Below the pieces are notes generated by a model. The model saw nothing but the letters and a program-made list of their open reading frames with translations. It was not told where the DNA came from and did not search any database. From Cytobacillus pseudoceanisediminis (GTDB taxonomy: Bacteria; Bacillota; Bacilli; Bacillales; Cytobacillaceae): DNA of 64,000 bases. The position numbers and the translations under genes were made by a program. The stretch lies in NCBI RefSeq assembly GCF_023516215.1, contig NZ_CP097349.1, forward strand, positions 4,244,001 through 4,308,000, read 5' to 3'. Below are positions 27,667 to 35,823 of the stretch, in pieces (position 1 is the stretch's first letter; every line of letters begins with the position of its first letter).

Positions 27667-28935
27667 TTATGCGTTTGTAAGTACTGCTTCTTTAGGGCTA
27701 TGCTGATGAATTGATTCTTCCCTGGAGGATAGCCTGTTTTTTCCCATGTCCTTAGACTGCAGAAGGAGCTGGTCTGCGTAAACATAGGCTTTTTCAATAG
27801 AAAGGAGCTTGTTCACTTTATAGTAAAAGAGGCCAAAGGATGCTGTGTAGGATAGAGAAATGGACTGGTCTTTAAAATCGGCATGAAATGTGCTGTTTTC
27901 AATGCCTTTGCGTATCTTCTGAGCTAAATTCAAGCATTCTTCATATGACCTGAATCTCATTATTATGGTAAATTCCTCTCCGCCGCTTCTGAACAAGTAA
28001 TCATCTTTGGAAAGATAGCTCTTCAATGAGTCGGCAAAGTGCCTGATTGCCTGATCGCCCACGGCGTGGTTATAGCTATCATTAATCCTTTTGAACTTGT
28101 CGATATCTGCCACTACAATCGCGATGTGTTCCGCCGATTGATTAAGTTCCGTCATTTTTTTATCCATATAAGCACGGTTAAAAACACCAGTAAGGAAGTC
28201 GGTATAGGCCATCTGCTCAAATTTATCGCGTTCGATTTTATTCTGCAGCATCTGTGATTTCGACAGAAAGGAACGGCTGACAAGATAATTAAGTATAAAC
28301 AGACTTATGAGCATCTCCCATTTGCCCTCATTAAGAAATAACAGCAAAAGACCATTAGTAAAGGCAATCTTCCCCATATCCAGTACACTTCTTGTTTTGA
28401 TAAAATCAATCGCTTCCTGCTTCGTTTTTATGTCTCCTGTCAATTTAAACACGGTAATCAGGAAGATGTCTGAAAGCATGGATGTTACGGTAATCAGAAT
28501 AAGCATGATTATCCAAAAGCCGAATGCCGCATCCTGAAAGAGGGGATACAGCAGATTGAATAAATAGAATGCAATAGAGTTGCTCATCACAAAGGAGCCA
28601 ATGTTATAAAACGTATGGAAAAATTCATCCGGATCGTCTGTTTTTGTTTGTTTCTTATATAAATAAACACTAAATCGATAGATGACTTCAAATATAAATA
28701 AACCTAATGGCCCTGTAAAAAGCCCAATGGAGAGACTGTAATTAATTCCATAATCGATGGACGTATTTCCGTTTCTGCTGATAATCCGCAAATGGTGATA
28801 CAAGCAGGAAAACAGCAAGTATATGAAGAGTGCTTTTATATATGAAGAGCTCTCGACAATGATCCCGTCCGAGATCAGAGCTGTAAAAAGTGAAACAATA
28901 AAAAGCGAAACCATAAATATTCTGGAGCCTTGCAT
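27667..28935 (-). CDS. membrane-bound diguanylate cyclase (GGDEF)
   Basis: A 422-residue enzyme making cyclic di-GMP from two GTP. Residues 1-210 form a polytopic sensor with about six hydrophobic segments (for example LFIVSLFTALISDGIIV and YGINYSLSIGLFTGPLGLFI), resembling MASE-type domains. The GGDEF domain starts near 245 (AYTDFLTGVFNRAYMD) and has the active motif GGEEF at 318-322, with DIDKFKRINDSYNHAVGDQA before it. The substrate loop is intact, so activity is expected. No inhibitory-site RxxD is evident immediately upstream. Monocistronic. Confidence 0.92.
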   Translation of the reverse strand: MQGSRIFMVSLFIVSLFTALISDGIIVESSSYIKALFIYLLFSCLYHHLRIISRNGNTSIDYGINYSLSIGLFTGPLGLFIFEVIYRFSVYLYKKQTKTDDPDEFFHTFYNIGSFVMSNSIAFYLFNLLYPLFQDAAFGFWIIMLILITVTSMLSDIFLITVFKLTGDIKTKQEAIDFIKTRSVLDMGKIAFTNGLLLLFLNEGKWEMLISLFILNYLVSRSFLSKSQMLQNKIERDKFEQMAYTDFLTGVFNRAYMDKKMTELNQSAEHIAIVVADIDKFKRINDSYNHAVGDQAIRHFADSLKSYLSKDDYLFRSGGEEFTIIMRFRSYEECLNLAQKIRKGIENSTFHADFKDQSISLSYTASFGLFYYKVNKLLSIEKAYVYADQLLLQSKDMGKNRLSSREESIHQHSPKEAVLTNA

Positions 28936-29125
28936 CTTTCTGTACTCCTTTGCCTGTTGTTATACCTCTATTTTATAGGAATTTTTTTCTAGAAAGTAGA
29001 CAAATTTAATATATTTTCTAAATTTTTTAATATTATCTATTTTATTTCATTTTTGTTAGAGACAAGCAGGATATTATTTTATCTCTTAAACTATCAAATT
29101 TCAGGAAAAATACCAAATAAACTTG
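28936..29125. other. AT-rich spacer
   Basis: About 190 bp of AT-rich DNA between the divergent diguanylate cyclase and partition genes, probably with the cyclase promoter. No gene or clear operator was seen. Confidence 0.4.
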
Positions 29126-29296
29126 GTTGTAAACAAAAATGAATACAAGTATGCGATATTGTTTGCAGTTGTATTCAAAAATGTAAACAAGTATACAAAC
29201 ACGTGTACATGTTGGTGTGTAAGGATGTGTTCAATATTGTTTACTTGTATACGGAAAGTGTATACAATGTAGGTATAAGTTTACAATTTGTTTACG
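29126..29296. repeat. centromere-like (parC) repeat field upstream of parM
   Basis: About twelve copies of the octamer GTAAACAA / GTATACAA / GAATACAA, in both orientations, within 171 bp: for example TTGTAAACAA at 29127, GTAAACAAGTATACAA near 29193 and its inverse TTGTTTACTTGTATAC near 29239. In type II partition systems the centromere is such a repeat field just upstream of the actin-like gene, and it binds the adaptor protein and doubles as operator. The promoter must lie inside it. Confidence 0.75.
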
Positions 29297-29402
29297 TCTT
29301 TACGCTTTGATTACTTTTCATTTCCTTACATTGATTAATCTCTCAATCTGAATTACTCTTAAAACAATAGCTCTATATTTGAGAATGAAAGGATTGAATG
29401 AT

Positions 29403-30584
29403 TTGACGAATTCAAGAATTGCAGCAGTTGACGTAGGAAACGATTCTATTAAAGCAATCTTTGGAAAACTGGATTCAGAATTAAATATACCGAATGTGAT
29501 TGCGAGAGATGTTGAGGACCGCCCGGTTATCGGGATAGAAGAACTTGACAGCAAAAATCCGCTTGAAGGCATACATATCAGAGTCCACTCCCCTGCCCTG
29601 AAAGAAAACAATGCGATTTATCGTGTGGGGCACCTGGCAACGAAAAGCGATAACGCTACTGAATTAGATCCGGGCAGCAGCAAATCTGAAGAAGATCAGA
29701 CATTAGTCATGCTATTCTCTGCTTTGGCATTGGATGCTGTGCAGAAAGATGGTTCCACAGGCTTTAAAAAGTCCGGGAATGTGATTGATGCAAACTACAC
29801 ACTGGGAACAGGACTTCCTCTTCGTGAAGTAAAGGAAGGCAAGGATGCGGGCTACCGTTCCAAATTGCTGGGCTCTGTCCATCAGGTTGAGTTCCTTGTG
29901 ACACCGAAGTACCAGGGGCAAAAAGTAAATATCAAGTTTGATGAAATTAAGGTATATCCTGAAGGCTTTGCTGCTTATATCAACCTTGTAATGGACAACA
30001 ACTTAAATATCATCAATAAGGATTTAATTGATAAGCGTATTTTAATTCAGGATATCGGCGGACTATCAACGGATATTGCTGTCATTAAAAACCGCAATGT
30101 TGATGATGACAAAGCGCAGGGCTTCAACCTTGGGGTATCTGAAGCTCTTGAATCCATCCGTGAGGAGATTCGTTCGAAACATGGCGTTGAACTCGACAGC
30201 CGTCGGGATGTCGTGGAAATCATCACGAAAAAGAATGACCGCAATCATATTATGGTAAAAGGAAGCCGGACAAGCGTACATGATATTACAGACCGAATTT
30301 TGCTTGATCTGGCTAAGAAGCAGTATCGCCTACTCCGCAACGTTTGGCAGAAAAACTCCCAGACGGAAATCTGCTACTTTGTCGGCGGCGGCTCTATTGT
30401 TTTAAAAGATTATCTGAAAACATTAAATAACAATCTGGATGGCTATAACATTGACTTCTTTGAGGATGAAAAAGAAAGCATCTGGATGATGGCCAATGCT
30501 TATTACAAGCTGATCTCTGATTTTTCAAGAAGAACGAATAAAGACAAGGCGGACCAGGATAAAAAACCTGTTAAAGCCAACTAG
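29403..30584 (+). CDS. parM: actin-like ParM/StbA family segregation protein
   Basis: A 393-residue actin-fold ATPase that would form dynamic filaments to move DNA apart. Motifs: phosphate-1 RIAAVDVGNDSIKAIFGK at the N-terminus, phosphate-2 ILIQDIGGLSTDIAVIKN and the adenosine motif CYFVGGGSIVLKDYL. A TTG start at 29403 is preferred (AAAGGA about 9 bp upstream); ATGs at 29379/29385 lack a site. It follows a repeat field and is followed 11 bp later by a small adaptor-like gene, the order of parC-parM-parR. Location among chromosomal genes is unusual for a plasmid-type system; chromosomal homologues are known in Bacillus, with unclear roles. Confidence 0.85.
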   Translation: MTNSRIAAVDVGNDSIKAIFGKLDSELNIPNVIARDVEDRPVIGIEELDSKNPLEGIHIRVHSPALKENNAIYRVGHLATKSDNATELDPGSSKSEEDQTLVMLFSALALDAVQKDGSTGFKKSGNVIDANYTLGTGLPLREVKEGKDAGYRSKLLGSVHQVEFLVTPKYQGQKVNIKFDEIKVYPEGFAAYINLVMDNNLNIINKDLIDKRILIQDIGGLSTDIAVIKNRNVDDDKAQGFNLGVSEALESIREEIRSKHGVELDSRRDVVEIITKKNDRNHIMVKGSRTSVHDITDRILLDLAKKQYRLLRNVWQKNSQTEICYFVGGGSIVLKDYLKTLNNNLDGYNIDFFEDEKESIWMMANAYYKLISDFSRRTNKDKADQDKKPVKAN

Positions 30585-30595
30585 GGTGATTTTTC

Positions 30596-31198
30596 ATGAG
30601 TAAAGCTTCCTCTTCTGAAATTAAGAGAGGACAATCCGTATCCTTTCGGGTGCCATCTGACACACCTGATCATATTTTGAAGCATCTGCAAAAGCTCAAG
30701 GAAACCGAAAAACGGAATTTTTCCAGTAAGATTGCAGAGTTTGTGATGCAGGGAGTCAGCAGCTCTCAATCAAAAGACCGGGAAACTATTACCATTCCCC
30801 TTCCCAAGGGGTTAAGCAAAATCCAGCGCGACTGGCTAAAGCATGAGCACTCAGAAGCATTGCTCGGCAGCATCCTTTATCAGCTGATTACGGATCCCGT
30901 GCGTGCAACTTCCCTGCTGGCTTCTTTGAACAGCCGATCTTCTGATATTGATGAAGCTCTTTATCTGCAGGAGGAGCCGAGGCATTCAGTGAGTCAGTAT
31001 GATTCGGCAGCTGCAGCTTTAGAAGAAGACGAACTTTCTGAAGCTGAACTGACCGATATTGAAGATGATTTGCTTGACTTTGATTGGGATAAAGCTAAAC
31101 AGGAACAGGAAGAAAATGCAGAAGGTCAAACTGAAGAGGAAAGCGAAGAAGACCTGGATACTCTTCTTGGCGGCTTTCTTGCACATATGAATAAATGA
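30596..31198 (+). CDS. putative ParR-like adaptor of the partition locus
   Basis: A 200-residue protein. The N-terminal part, VSFRVPSDTPDHILKHLQKL followed by a Lys/Glu-rich helix, is compatible with a ribbon-helix-helix DNA-binding domain; a second segment (ITIPLPKGLSKIQRDWLKHE) follows at about 62-82. The C-terminal third is very acidic (DEDELSEAELTDIEDDLLDFD-type) and ends LDTLLGGFLAHMNK, a good candidate tail for contacting filament ends. It starts 11 bp after parM and ends at a strong terminator, so the two form one operon. Identity as ParR rests on position and layout rather than on clear similarity. Confidence 0.65.
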   Translation: MSKASSSEIKRGQSVSFRVPSDTPDHILKHLQKLKETEKRNFSSKIAEFVMQGVSSSQSKDRETITIPLPKGLSKIQRDWLKHEHSEALLGSILYQLITDPVRATSLLASLNSRSSDIDEALYLQEEPRHSVSQYDSAAAALEEDELSEAELTDIEDDLLDFDWDKAKQEQEENAEGQTEEESEEDLDTLLGGFLAHMNK

Positions 31199-31204
31199 GC
31201 TTGG

Positions 31205-31236
31205 GGAGAGTTTCAGTGATGAAACTCTCCTTTTTT
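31205..31236 (+). terminator. terminator of the parM operon
   Basis: GGAGAGTTTCA / TGAAACTCTCC with a GTGA loop and TTTTTT tail; textbook quality. Confidence 0.95.
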
Positions 31237-31307
31237 GTATTTAGAAAAGGATTTTCTGGGTAGTTTACAACTATAGCCTATCTTGGAACGAAAAGGAGGA
31301 ATTTCAA

Positions 31308-32208
31308 TTGAATTATGATTGCCTGATTGTTGGAGGAGGTATTGCGGGACTGCAGGCTGCCATTCAGCTGGGCAGATATAAACATAAGGTGCTGGTGCTT
31401 GATTCCAATGATGGGCGCTCCACGATATGCAAAAGCTATCATAATATCTTAGGCTATCCGGATGGCGTGAGCGGCCCTGAACTCCGGGAGATTGGGAAGA
31501 AGCACGCAGAAAGCCTTGGAGTGAAGTTTGTTAATGAAAAAGTGGAGCACGCAGAAAAGACAGATGGAGGATTTGAGGTTTCATCCCAAAAGGGCAATAA
31601 ATATGTGGGAAAACGGATTTTACTTGCAACGGGTATTATGGACCGGCTGCCGCCCTTCCCCGAATTAATGCCTTGTCTCGGCATTTCTGTCTATGTCTGT
31701 CCTGACTGCGACGGATATGAGGTAAAGGATAAACGCACCATTGTGCTCGGCTCTGGAAATGCCGGAGCAAATATGGCATTAACATTGTCTTATTGGACAA
31801 ATGATCTTGTTTTCATCAACCATGAAAAAAGCCGGCAGATCAGAAATTATTGGAGAAATTGAAAGAAAAAAGATTGAATACCTTGAGGAATCTATATGTA
31901 AGGTACTTGCAGACGACGAAAAATTCAACGGTGTACAGCTTGAAAATGGTAAAAAAATCACAGGTGATAGAGGGTTTATTGCCTTTGGAGGAAACGAAGT
32001 AAAGTCTGACCTGGCAAAGCAGCTCAGAGCAGAGCGCCTTGAAAATAAGCATATCCTGACAGATCCCCGCTCGAAAATGACAAGTGTCAAAAATGTTTGG
32101 GCAGCTGGAGATGTGGCAGCCCATTCAGAACAAGTAACCATTGCAATGGGGGAGGGTTCACAGGCTGCCATTTGGATTCATAAATCGCTGCTGCAGGACA
32201 AAAATTAA
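31308..32208 (+). pseudogene. NAD(P)/FAD-dependent oxidoreductase (thioredoxin-reductase-like), two frameshifts
   Basis: About 301 residues after repair. TTG start at 31308 with AAGGAGG; the N-terminus is NYDCLIVGGGIAGLQAAIQL (FAD motif). A CPDCDGYEVKD segment holds the redox CxxC, then VLGSGNAGANMALTLSYW for NADPH. The C-terminus has WAAGDVAAHSEQVTIAMGEG. Two bases are missing: one A in the A6 run at 31825-31830 and one A in the A6 run near 31866-31871, between them KPADQKLLEKLKEK reads in the third frame. Belongs to the TrxR-like flavoproteins; partner unknown. Two independent homopolymer losses in one gene favour sequence error. Confidence 0.82.
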
Positions 32209-32316
32209 CCTGAACTGGTTTGAATATAGAATTTAAAGGGTAAATATTTGGTTTATTTCTGAGCTCTTTTCTCATATAATAGCCTATAAGCTATTAAATA
32301 GAGAAAGGTGTATGCA

Positions 32317-32769
32317 TTGAAGAAAGAAAGCTTGGATCTAGTCGTTCGGGAGTTATTGGAGAGATCGGGGAGTCTGGCAAAGATTAAATTAGAGAATCAT
32401 TTTCCGGGAAATCGTATAGCTGGCGGAAAGTACAGCATGGGAACACATACCATAACGCTTTATATGGAAGAGATTATGAAACAATGCCAGCAGCTCTTTT
32501 CTTCTGCTGATCGCTTTTTGGATTATTTCACTGTTGTGTTTGCTCATGAGCTTGGTCATGCTGAAGATACAGAGCTGGAGGAATTGGCCAATTACCTTGA
32601 TTCCTGCATAACAGAGCAGGAACGATGCCTCACAGCATTGAAAATTGAGGAAAATGCATGGGCATTTGCTGAAAAGCTTCTGCCGGATATGGATAAAGCC
32701 TTCATGCAGAAAATTATCTATCATTCGTTAAAACCATACCGGGAACAGCTTCAAGTGGAGCCAGCCTGA
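32317..32769 (+). CDS. predicted small metalloprotease with HExxH motif
   Basis: A 150-residue cytoplasmic protein. It carries YFTVVFAHELGHAEDTELEE, with the zinc motif HELGH, and a downstream IEENAWAFAEKLLP in which E or N could give the third ligand, as in IrrE/ImmA-like or M48-like minimal proteases. No membrane helix or signal. TTG at 32317 was chosen (GAAAGGTG 6 bp upstream); GTG 32308 overlaps the binding site. It is single and followed by a terminator. No partner regulator adjoins. I cannot name the family; proteolytic activity is inferred from the motif only. Confidence 0.7.
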   Translation: MKKESLDLVVRELLERSGSLAKIKLENHFPGNRIAGGKYSMGTHTITLYMEEIMKQCQQLFSSADRFLDYFTVVFAHELGHAEDTELEELANYLDSCITEQERCLTALKIEENAWAFAEKLLPDMDKAFMQKIIYHSLKPYREQLQVEPA

Positions 32770-32779
32770 TAATATAGGA

Positions 32780-32808
32780 GAAGCCGCAGTCCAAAAAGCT
32801 GCGGCTTC
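32780..32808 (+). terminator. terminator after the HExxH gene
   Basis: GAAGCCGCAG / CTGCGGCTTC hairpin; weak T tract. Confidence 0.75.
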
Positions 32809-32858
32809 TAAATTGTTAGCAGGATTTTATCATGAAAAAGGGTATTGAAAAATCCAAT

Positions 32859-32871
32859 TGTAAGCGTTACA
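32859..32871. promoter_or_regulatory. operator-like inverted repeat TGTAAGCGTTACA
   Basis: Inverted repeat TGTAA-GCG-TTACA about 120 bp before the glucosidase start; resembles LacI/CcpA family sites but matches the cre consensus imperfectly. Confidence 0.5.
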
Positions 32872-32928
32872 CTTACTGTAGTAGTATGCAAATGCTTAAA
32901 AGCAGGCAGCTTTTTTATACCGCTTAAT

Positions 32929-32940
32929 GCAAACGTTTGC
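32929..32940. promoter_or_regulatory. LacI-family operator GCAAACGTTTGC
   Basis: Perfect 12-bp palindrome with central CG, 48 bp before the glucosidase start. LacI-family sugar regulators (MalR-like) bind such sites. It probably controls the alpha-glucosidase gene. Confidence 0.65.
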
Positions 32941-32988
32941 GCACCGCGATGATTGAAAAAGAAATTTATATAAATTGAGGGTGTTAAT

Positions 32989-34650
32989 ATGAAGAAGGTT
33001 TGGTGGAAAGAAGCAGTAGGATATCAAATTTATCCGCGCAGTTTCCAGGATTCAAACGGAGATGGAATTGGTGATCTTCAGGGAATCATTCAGCGGCTTG
33101 ATTATATTAAAGGATTGGGGATCGATGTCATCTGGATTTGCCCAATGTACAAATCCCCTAATGACGATAATGGCTATGATATTTCAGATTACCAGGATAT
33201 CATGGAAGACTTCGGTTCCATGGAGGATTTCAATCAGCTGATGGATGAAGTCCATAAGCGCGATATGAAGCTGATTCTTGATCTTGTCTTGAACCATACA
33301 AGTGACGAACATCAATGGTTCATCGAATCCCGTTCATCCAAGGAGAACCCGAAGAGGGACTGGTATATTTGGAGAGACGGAAAGAATGGCAAGGAACCGA
33401 ATAACTGGGAAAGCATTTTTGGCGGGTCAGCATGGGAATATGATGAGAAGACTGAACAGTATTTCCTGCACGTTTTTTCTACGAAGCAGCCTGATTTAAA
33501 CTGGGAGAACAAAGAAGTCCGTGAGGCTTTATATGATACGGTGAACTGGTGGCTGGATAAGGGAATCGACGGTTTCCGGATTGATGCCATCAGCCATATC
33601 AAAAAGCGTGCCGGCCTGCCTGATATGCCGAACCCAAAAAAGCAAAAGTATGTTTCTTCCTTCGATATGCATATGAACCAGGAAGGCATTCACGAATTTT
33701 TAAAGGAATTTAAAGATCGCACATATGCGAACTATGATGTGATGACAGTGGGCGAAGCAAACGGTGTTACCGTGGATGAAGCCGATCTTTGGGTCGGTGA
33801 GGAACAGGGTAAAATGGATATGATTTTTCAATTTGAACACCTTGGCCTTTGGGATGCAGAAACCAATCCAGAGGTTGATATTGTCGAGCTGAAAAAAGTT
33901 CTTACCCGCTGGCAGAAAGGTCTGGAAGCTGATGGCTGGAACGCTTTATTTATCGAAAATCATGATAAGCCCCGTGTCGTTTCAACATGGGGAAATGATG
34001 AGGAATACTGGCACCAGAGCGCGACATCCATGGGTGCCATGTACTTCCTGATGCAGGGAACGCCATTCATTTATCAGGGACAGGAAATCGGCATGACCAA
34101 TGTCCAATTCCCATCCATTGACGATTATGATGACGTAGCCGTGAAAAACCTGTACCGCCTTAAAAAAGAGGAAGGCATGTCCCATCAGGAAATCATGGAT
34201 ATCATCTGGGCCTCTTCCCGCGATAACAGCCGTACGCCTATGCAGTGGTCTTCCAGGGACAACGCAGGATTCACAACAGGACAGCCATGGATGAAGGTTA
34301 ACCCGAACTATAAGGAAATCAATGTGGAAGTCCAATCGCAGGACCAGGAATCCATCCTTTCGTTCTATAAAAAAATGATTCGATTGAAAAAAGAAAATGA
34401 AGTCTTCACCTATGGCCAATACGATCTGCTTCTTGAAGAAGATAAGCAAATCTATGCCTATACCCGTACATCAGATGATGACAAGGTAGTCGTCATCACG
34501 AATCTTTCAACAAAGGAGGCATCTTTTGAAGCTGAATTTAAGCTTTCTAATGATCAGCTTTTATTGAATAACTATCCGGTTGATACGCATGAAGATTCGG
34601 ATTCAATTATGCTTAAGCCTTATGAAGCCCGTGTTTATCGATTGAGATAA
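32989..34650 (+). CDS. malL: oligo-1,6-glucosidase / alpha-glucosidase (GH13)
   Basis: A 553-residue intracellular enzyme that hydrolyses alpha-1,6 (and often alpha-1,4) bonds in isomaltose, panose and sucrose-like oligosaccharides to glucose. It opens MKKVWWKEAVGYQIYPRSFQ. Catalytic residues are D199 in GFRIDAISH, E256 in TVGEANG and D326 in FIENHDKPR. The calcium-type DSNGDGIGDL loop at 21-30 is present. Length matches the oligo-1,6-glucosidase group. No signal peptide. Two operator-like palindromes upstream suggest sugar control. Works with the secreted pullulanase-type amylase at 51.6-54.9 kb, which would supply short branched dextrins. Confidence 0.92.
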   Translation: MKKVWWKEAVGYQIYPRSFQDSNGDGIGDLQGIIQRLDYIKGLGIDVIWICPMYKSPNDDNGYDISDYQDIMEDFGSMEDFNQLMDEVHKRDMKLILDLVLNHTSDEHQWFIESRSSKENPKRDWYIWRDGKNGKEPNNWESIFGGSAWEYDEKTEQYFLHVFSTKQPDLNWENKEVREALYDTVNWWLDKGIDGFRIDAISHIKKRAGLPDMPNPKKQKYVSSFDMHMNQEGIHEFLKEFKDRTYANYDVMTVGEANGVTVDEADLWVGEEQGKMDMIFQFEHLGLWDAETNPEVDIVELKKVLTRWQKGLEADGWNALFIENHDKPRVVSTWGNDEEYWHQSATSMGAMYFLMQGTPFIYQGQEIGMTNVQFPSIDDYDDVAVKNLYRLKKEEGMSHQEIMDIIWASSRDNSRTPMQWSSRDNAGFTTGQPWMKVNPNYKEINVEVQSQDQESILSFYKKMIRLKKENEVFTYGQYDLLLEEDKQIYAYTRTSDDDKVVVITNLSTKEASFEAEFKLSNDQLLLNNYPVDTHEDSDSIMLKPYEARVYRLR

Positions 34651-34658
34651 ACTTTGTT

Positions 34659-34690
34659 AGCAGGATTCCTTTTAGGGGTCCTGCTTTTTT
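34659..34690 (+). terminator. terminator of malL
   Basis: AGCAGGA / TCCTGCT hairpin followed by TTTTTT. Confidence 0.85.
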
Positions 34691-34762
34691 ATAAGTCTGA
34701 TCCTTTTTGAAATTTATCCTAAAATGCTAAAATGAGAAAAATAACCAATGGAGGCGCAGGCA

Positions 34763-35239
34763 ATGGCAAAGGGTAAAACAAACGCGATGCGTATGCTGGA
34801 TGCTCAGAAAGTGGATTACGAACTGATTACATATGACAACCAGGACGGCAAAATCGATGGGGTTTCGGTTGCAGCGAAGATTGGCAAAGATCCTGAAGCT
34901 GTCTATAAAACTCTAGTTGCTCAAGGCCACAGCAAGCAGATCTATGTTTTTATCATTCCGGTGGCAGAAGAGCTTGATTTGAAAAAAGCCGCTAAAGCAG
35001 CCGGCGAAAAGAAAGTGGAAATGATTCCGGTCAAAGATATCCAGAAGCTGACCGGCTACATCCGCGGCGGCTGCTCTCCCGTCGGTATGAAGAAGCAGTA
35101 TCCCTCTTTCGTTGATGCAAAGGCAGCGGGACTTGATCTGATTATTGTCAGCGGAGGCAAAATTGGCATGCAGATGGAGCTCAAAGCGGAAGAATTGCAG
35201 AAGGCCATCGGAGCTGAACTTGCGGATTTAATTAAATAA
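34763..35239 (+). CDS. ybaK: Cys-tRNA(Pro)/Cys-tRNA(Cys) deacylase
   Basis: A 158-residue trans-editing enzyme that removes cysteine wrongly attached to tRNA-Pro. It starts MAKGKTNAMRMLDAQKVDYE with GGAGG 8 bp upstream at 34763; a longer start (34748) overlaps that site. The YbaK/ProX domain motifs DPEAVYKTLVAQGHSKQIYV and GGCSPVGMKKQYP are present, the latter with the conserved Gly-Ser-Pro loop and Lys. Monocistronic with a terminator. Length is typical. Confidence 0.92.
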   Translation: MAKGKTNAMRMLDAQKVDYELITYDNQDGKIDGVSVAAKIGKDPEAVYKTLVAQGHSKQIYVFIIPVAEELDLKKAAKAAGEKKVEMIPVKDIQKLTGYIRGGCSPVGMKKQYPSFVDAKAAGLDLIIVSGGKIGMQMELKAEELQKAIGAELADLIK

Positions 35240-35247
35240 TAAAAGTG

Positions 35248-35286
35248 AAGAGTGCTGAATAACCATGATTCGGCACTCTTTTTTTA
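35248..35286 (+). terminator. terminator of ybaK
   Basis: AAGAGTGCTGAAT / ATTCGGCACTCTT (one G-T pair) followed by T7. Confidence 0.88.
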
Positions 35287-35316
35287 CGAAAAAAGTATAA
35301 AATTTTGAACGTCGAT

Positions 35317-35751
35317 AATTGTCTAGCGCAAGCAGCCTACCCCCTCGAGATCACAAGCTTGTCTTGTTGAGGCTCCTAGGGACTCGAGACATAAGCCATT
35401 CCCTTTCAGAAGGAAAAAACACCTTCTTGCAGGGCTCGTCTTATGCTTGTCGTCCCTAAGCAGTCGCCTACACATTTCGGTTTGTCTTGTTTCGGCTCCT
35501 AGGGACTCGGGGTCATAAGCCGTTTCCTTTCAGAAGGAAGAACGCCTTCTTGCAGGAACTGTCTTATGCCTGTCGTCCCTGGGCAGTCGCCTCCTCATTT
35601 CGGGCAATCCTCCCAAAAAGGCAAAGAACGCCTTTTCGGGAGGCTCGTCTTGTGCTTGGGGCCCCCAGGATGGGGGTCATGCAGACGTTGCCACAGGACG
35701 TGGCGTTCTTAGTCTGCGTTCCTTCATGGGCAAGGCGCTTCCGCTTTTCTA
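35317..35751. repeat. composite dispersed repeat, 435 bp, with near-tandem internal units
   Basis: Begins ATTGTCTAGCGCAAGCAG and ends GGCGCTTCCGCTTTTCTA. Inside are two similar units of about 130 bp, each running from GGCTCCTAGGGACTCG through CAGAAGGAA and CCTTCTTGCAGG to GTCGTCCCT-GGCAGTCGCC, then a third, divergent unit with GGGCCCCCAGGATGGGGGTC and GCCACAGGACGTGGCGTTC. This is the longest copy of the family here. It contains no believable gene. Confidence 0.8.
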
Positions 35752-35823
35752 AATAGGCTTTCACCCATCCTGCTCCCTTTGCATACTGTAAGGTGAAAAT
35801 GCATTTCGAAAGGAAGTGTAAGA

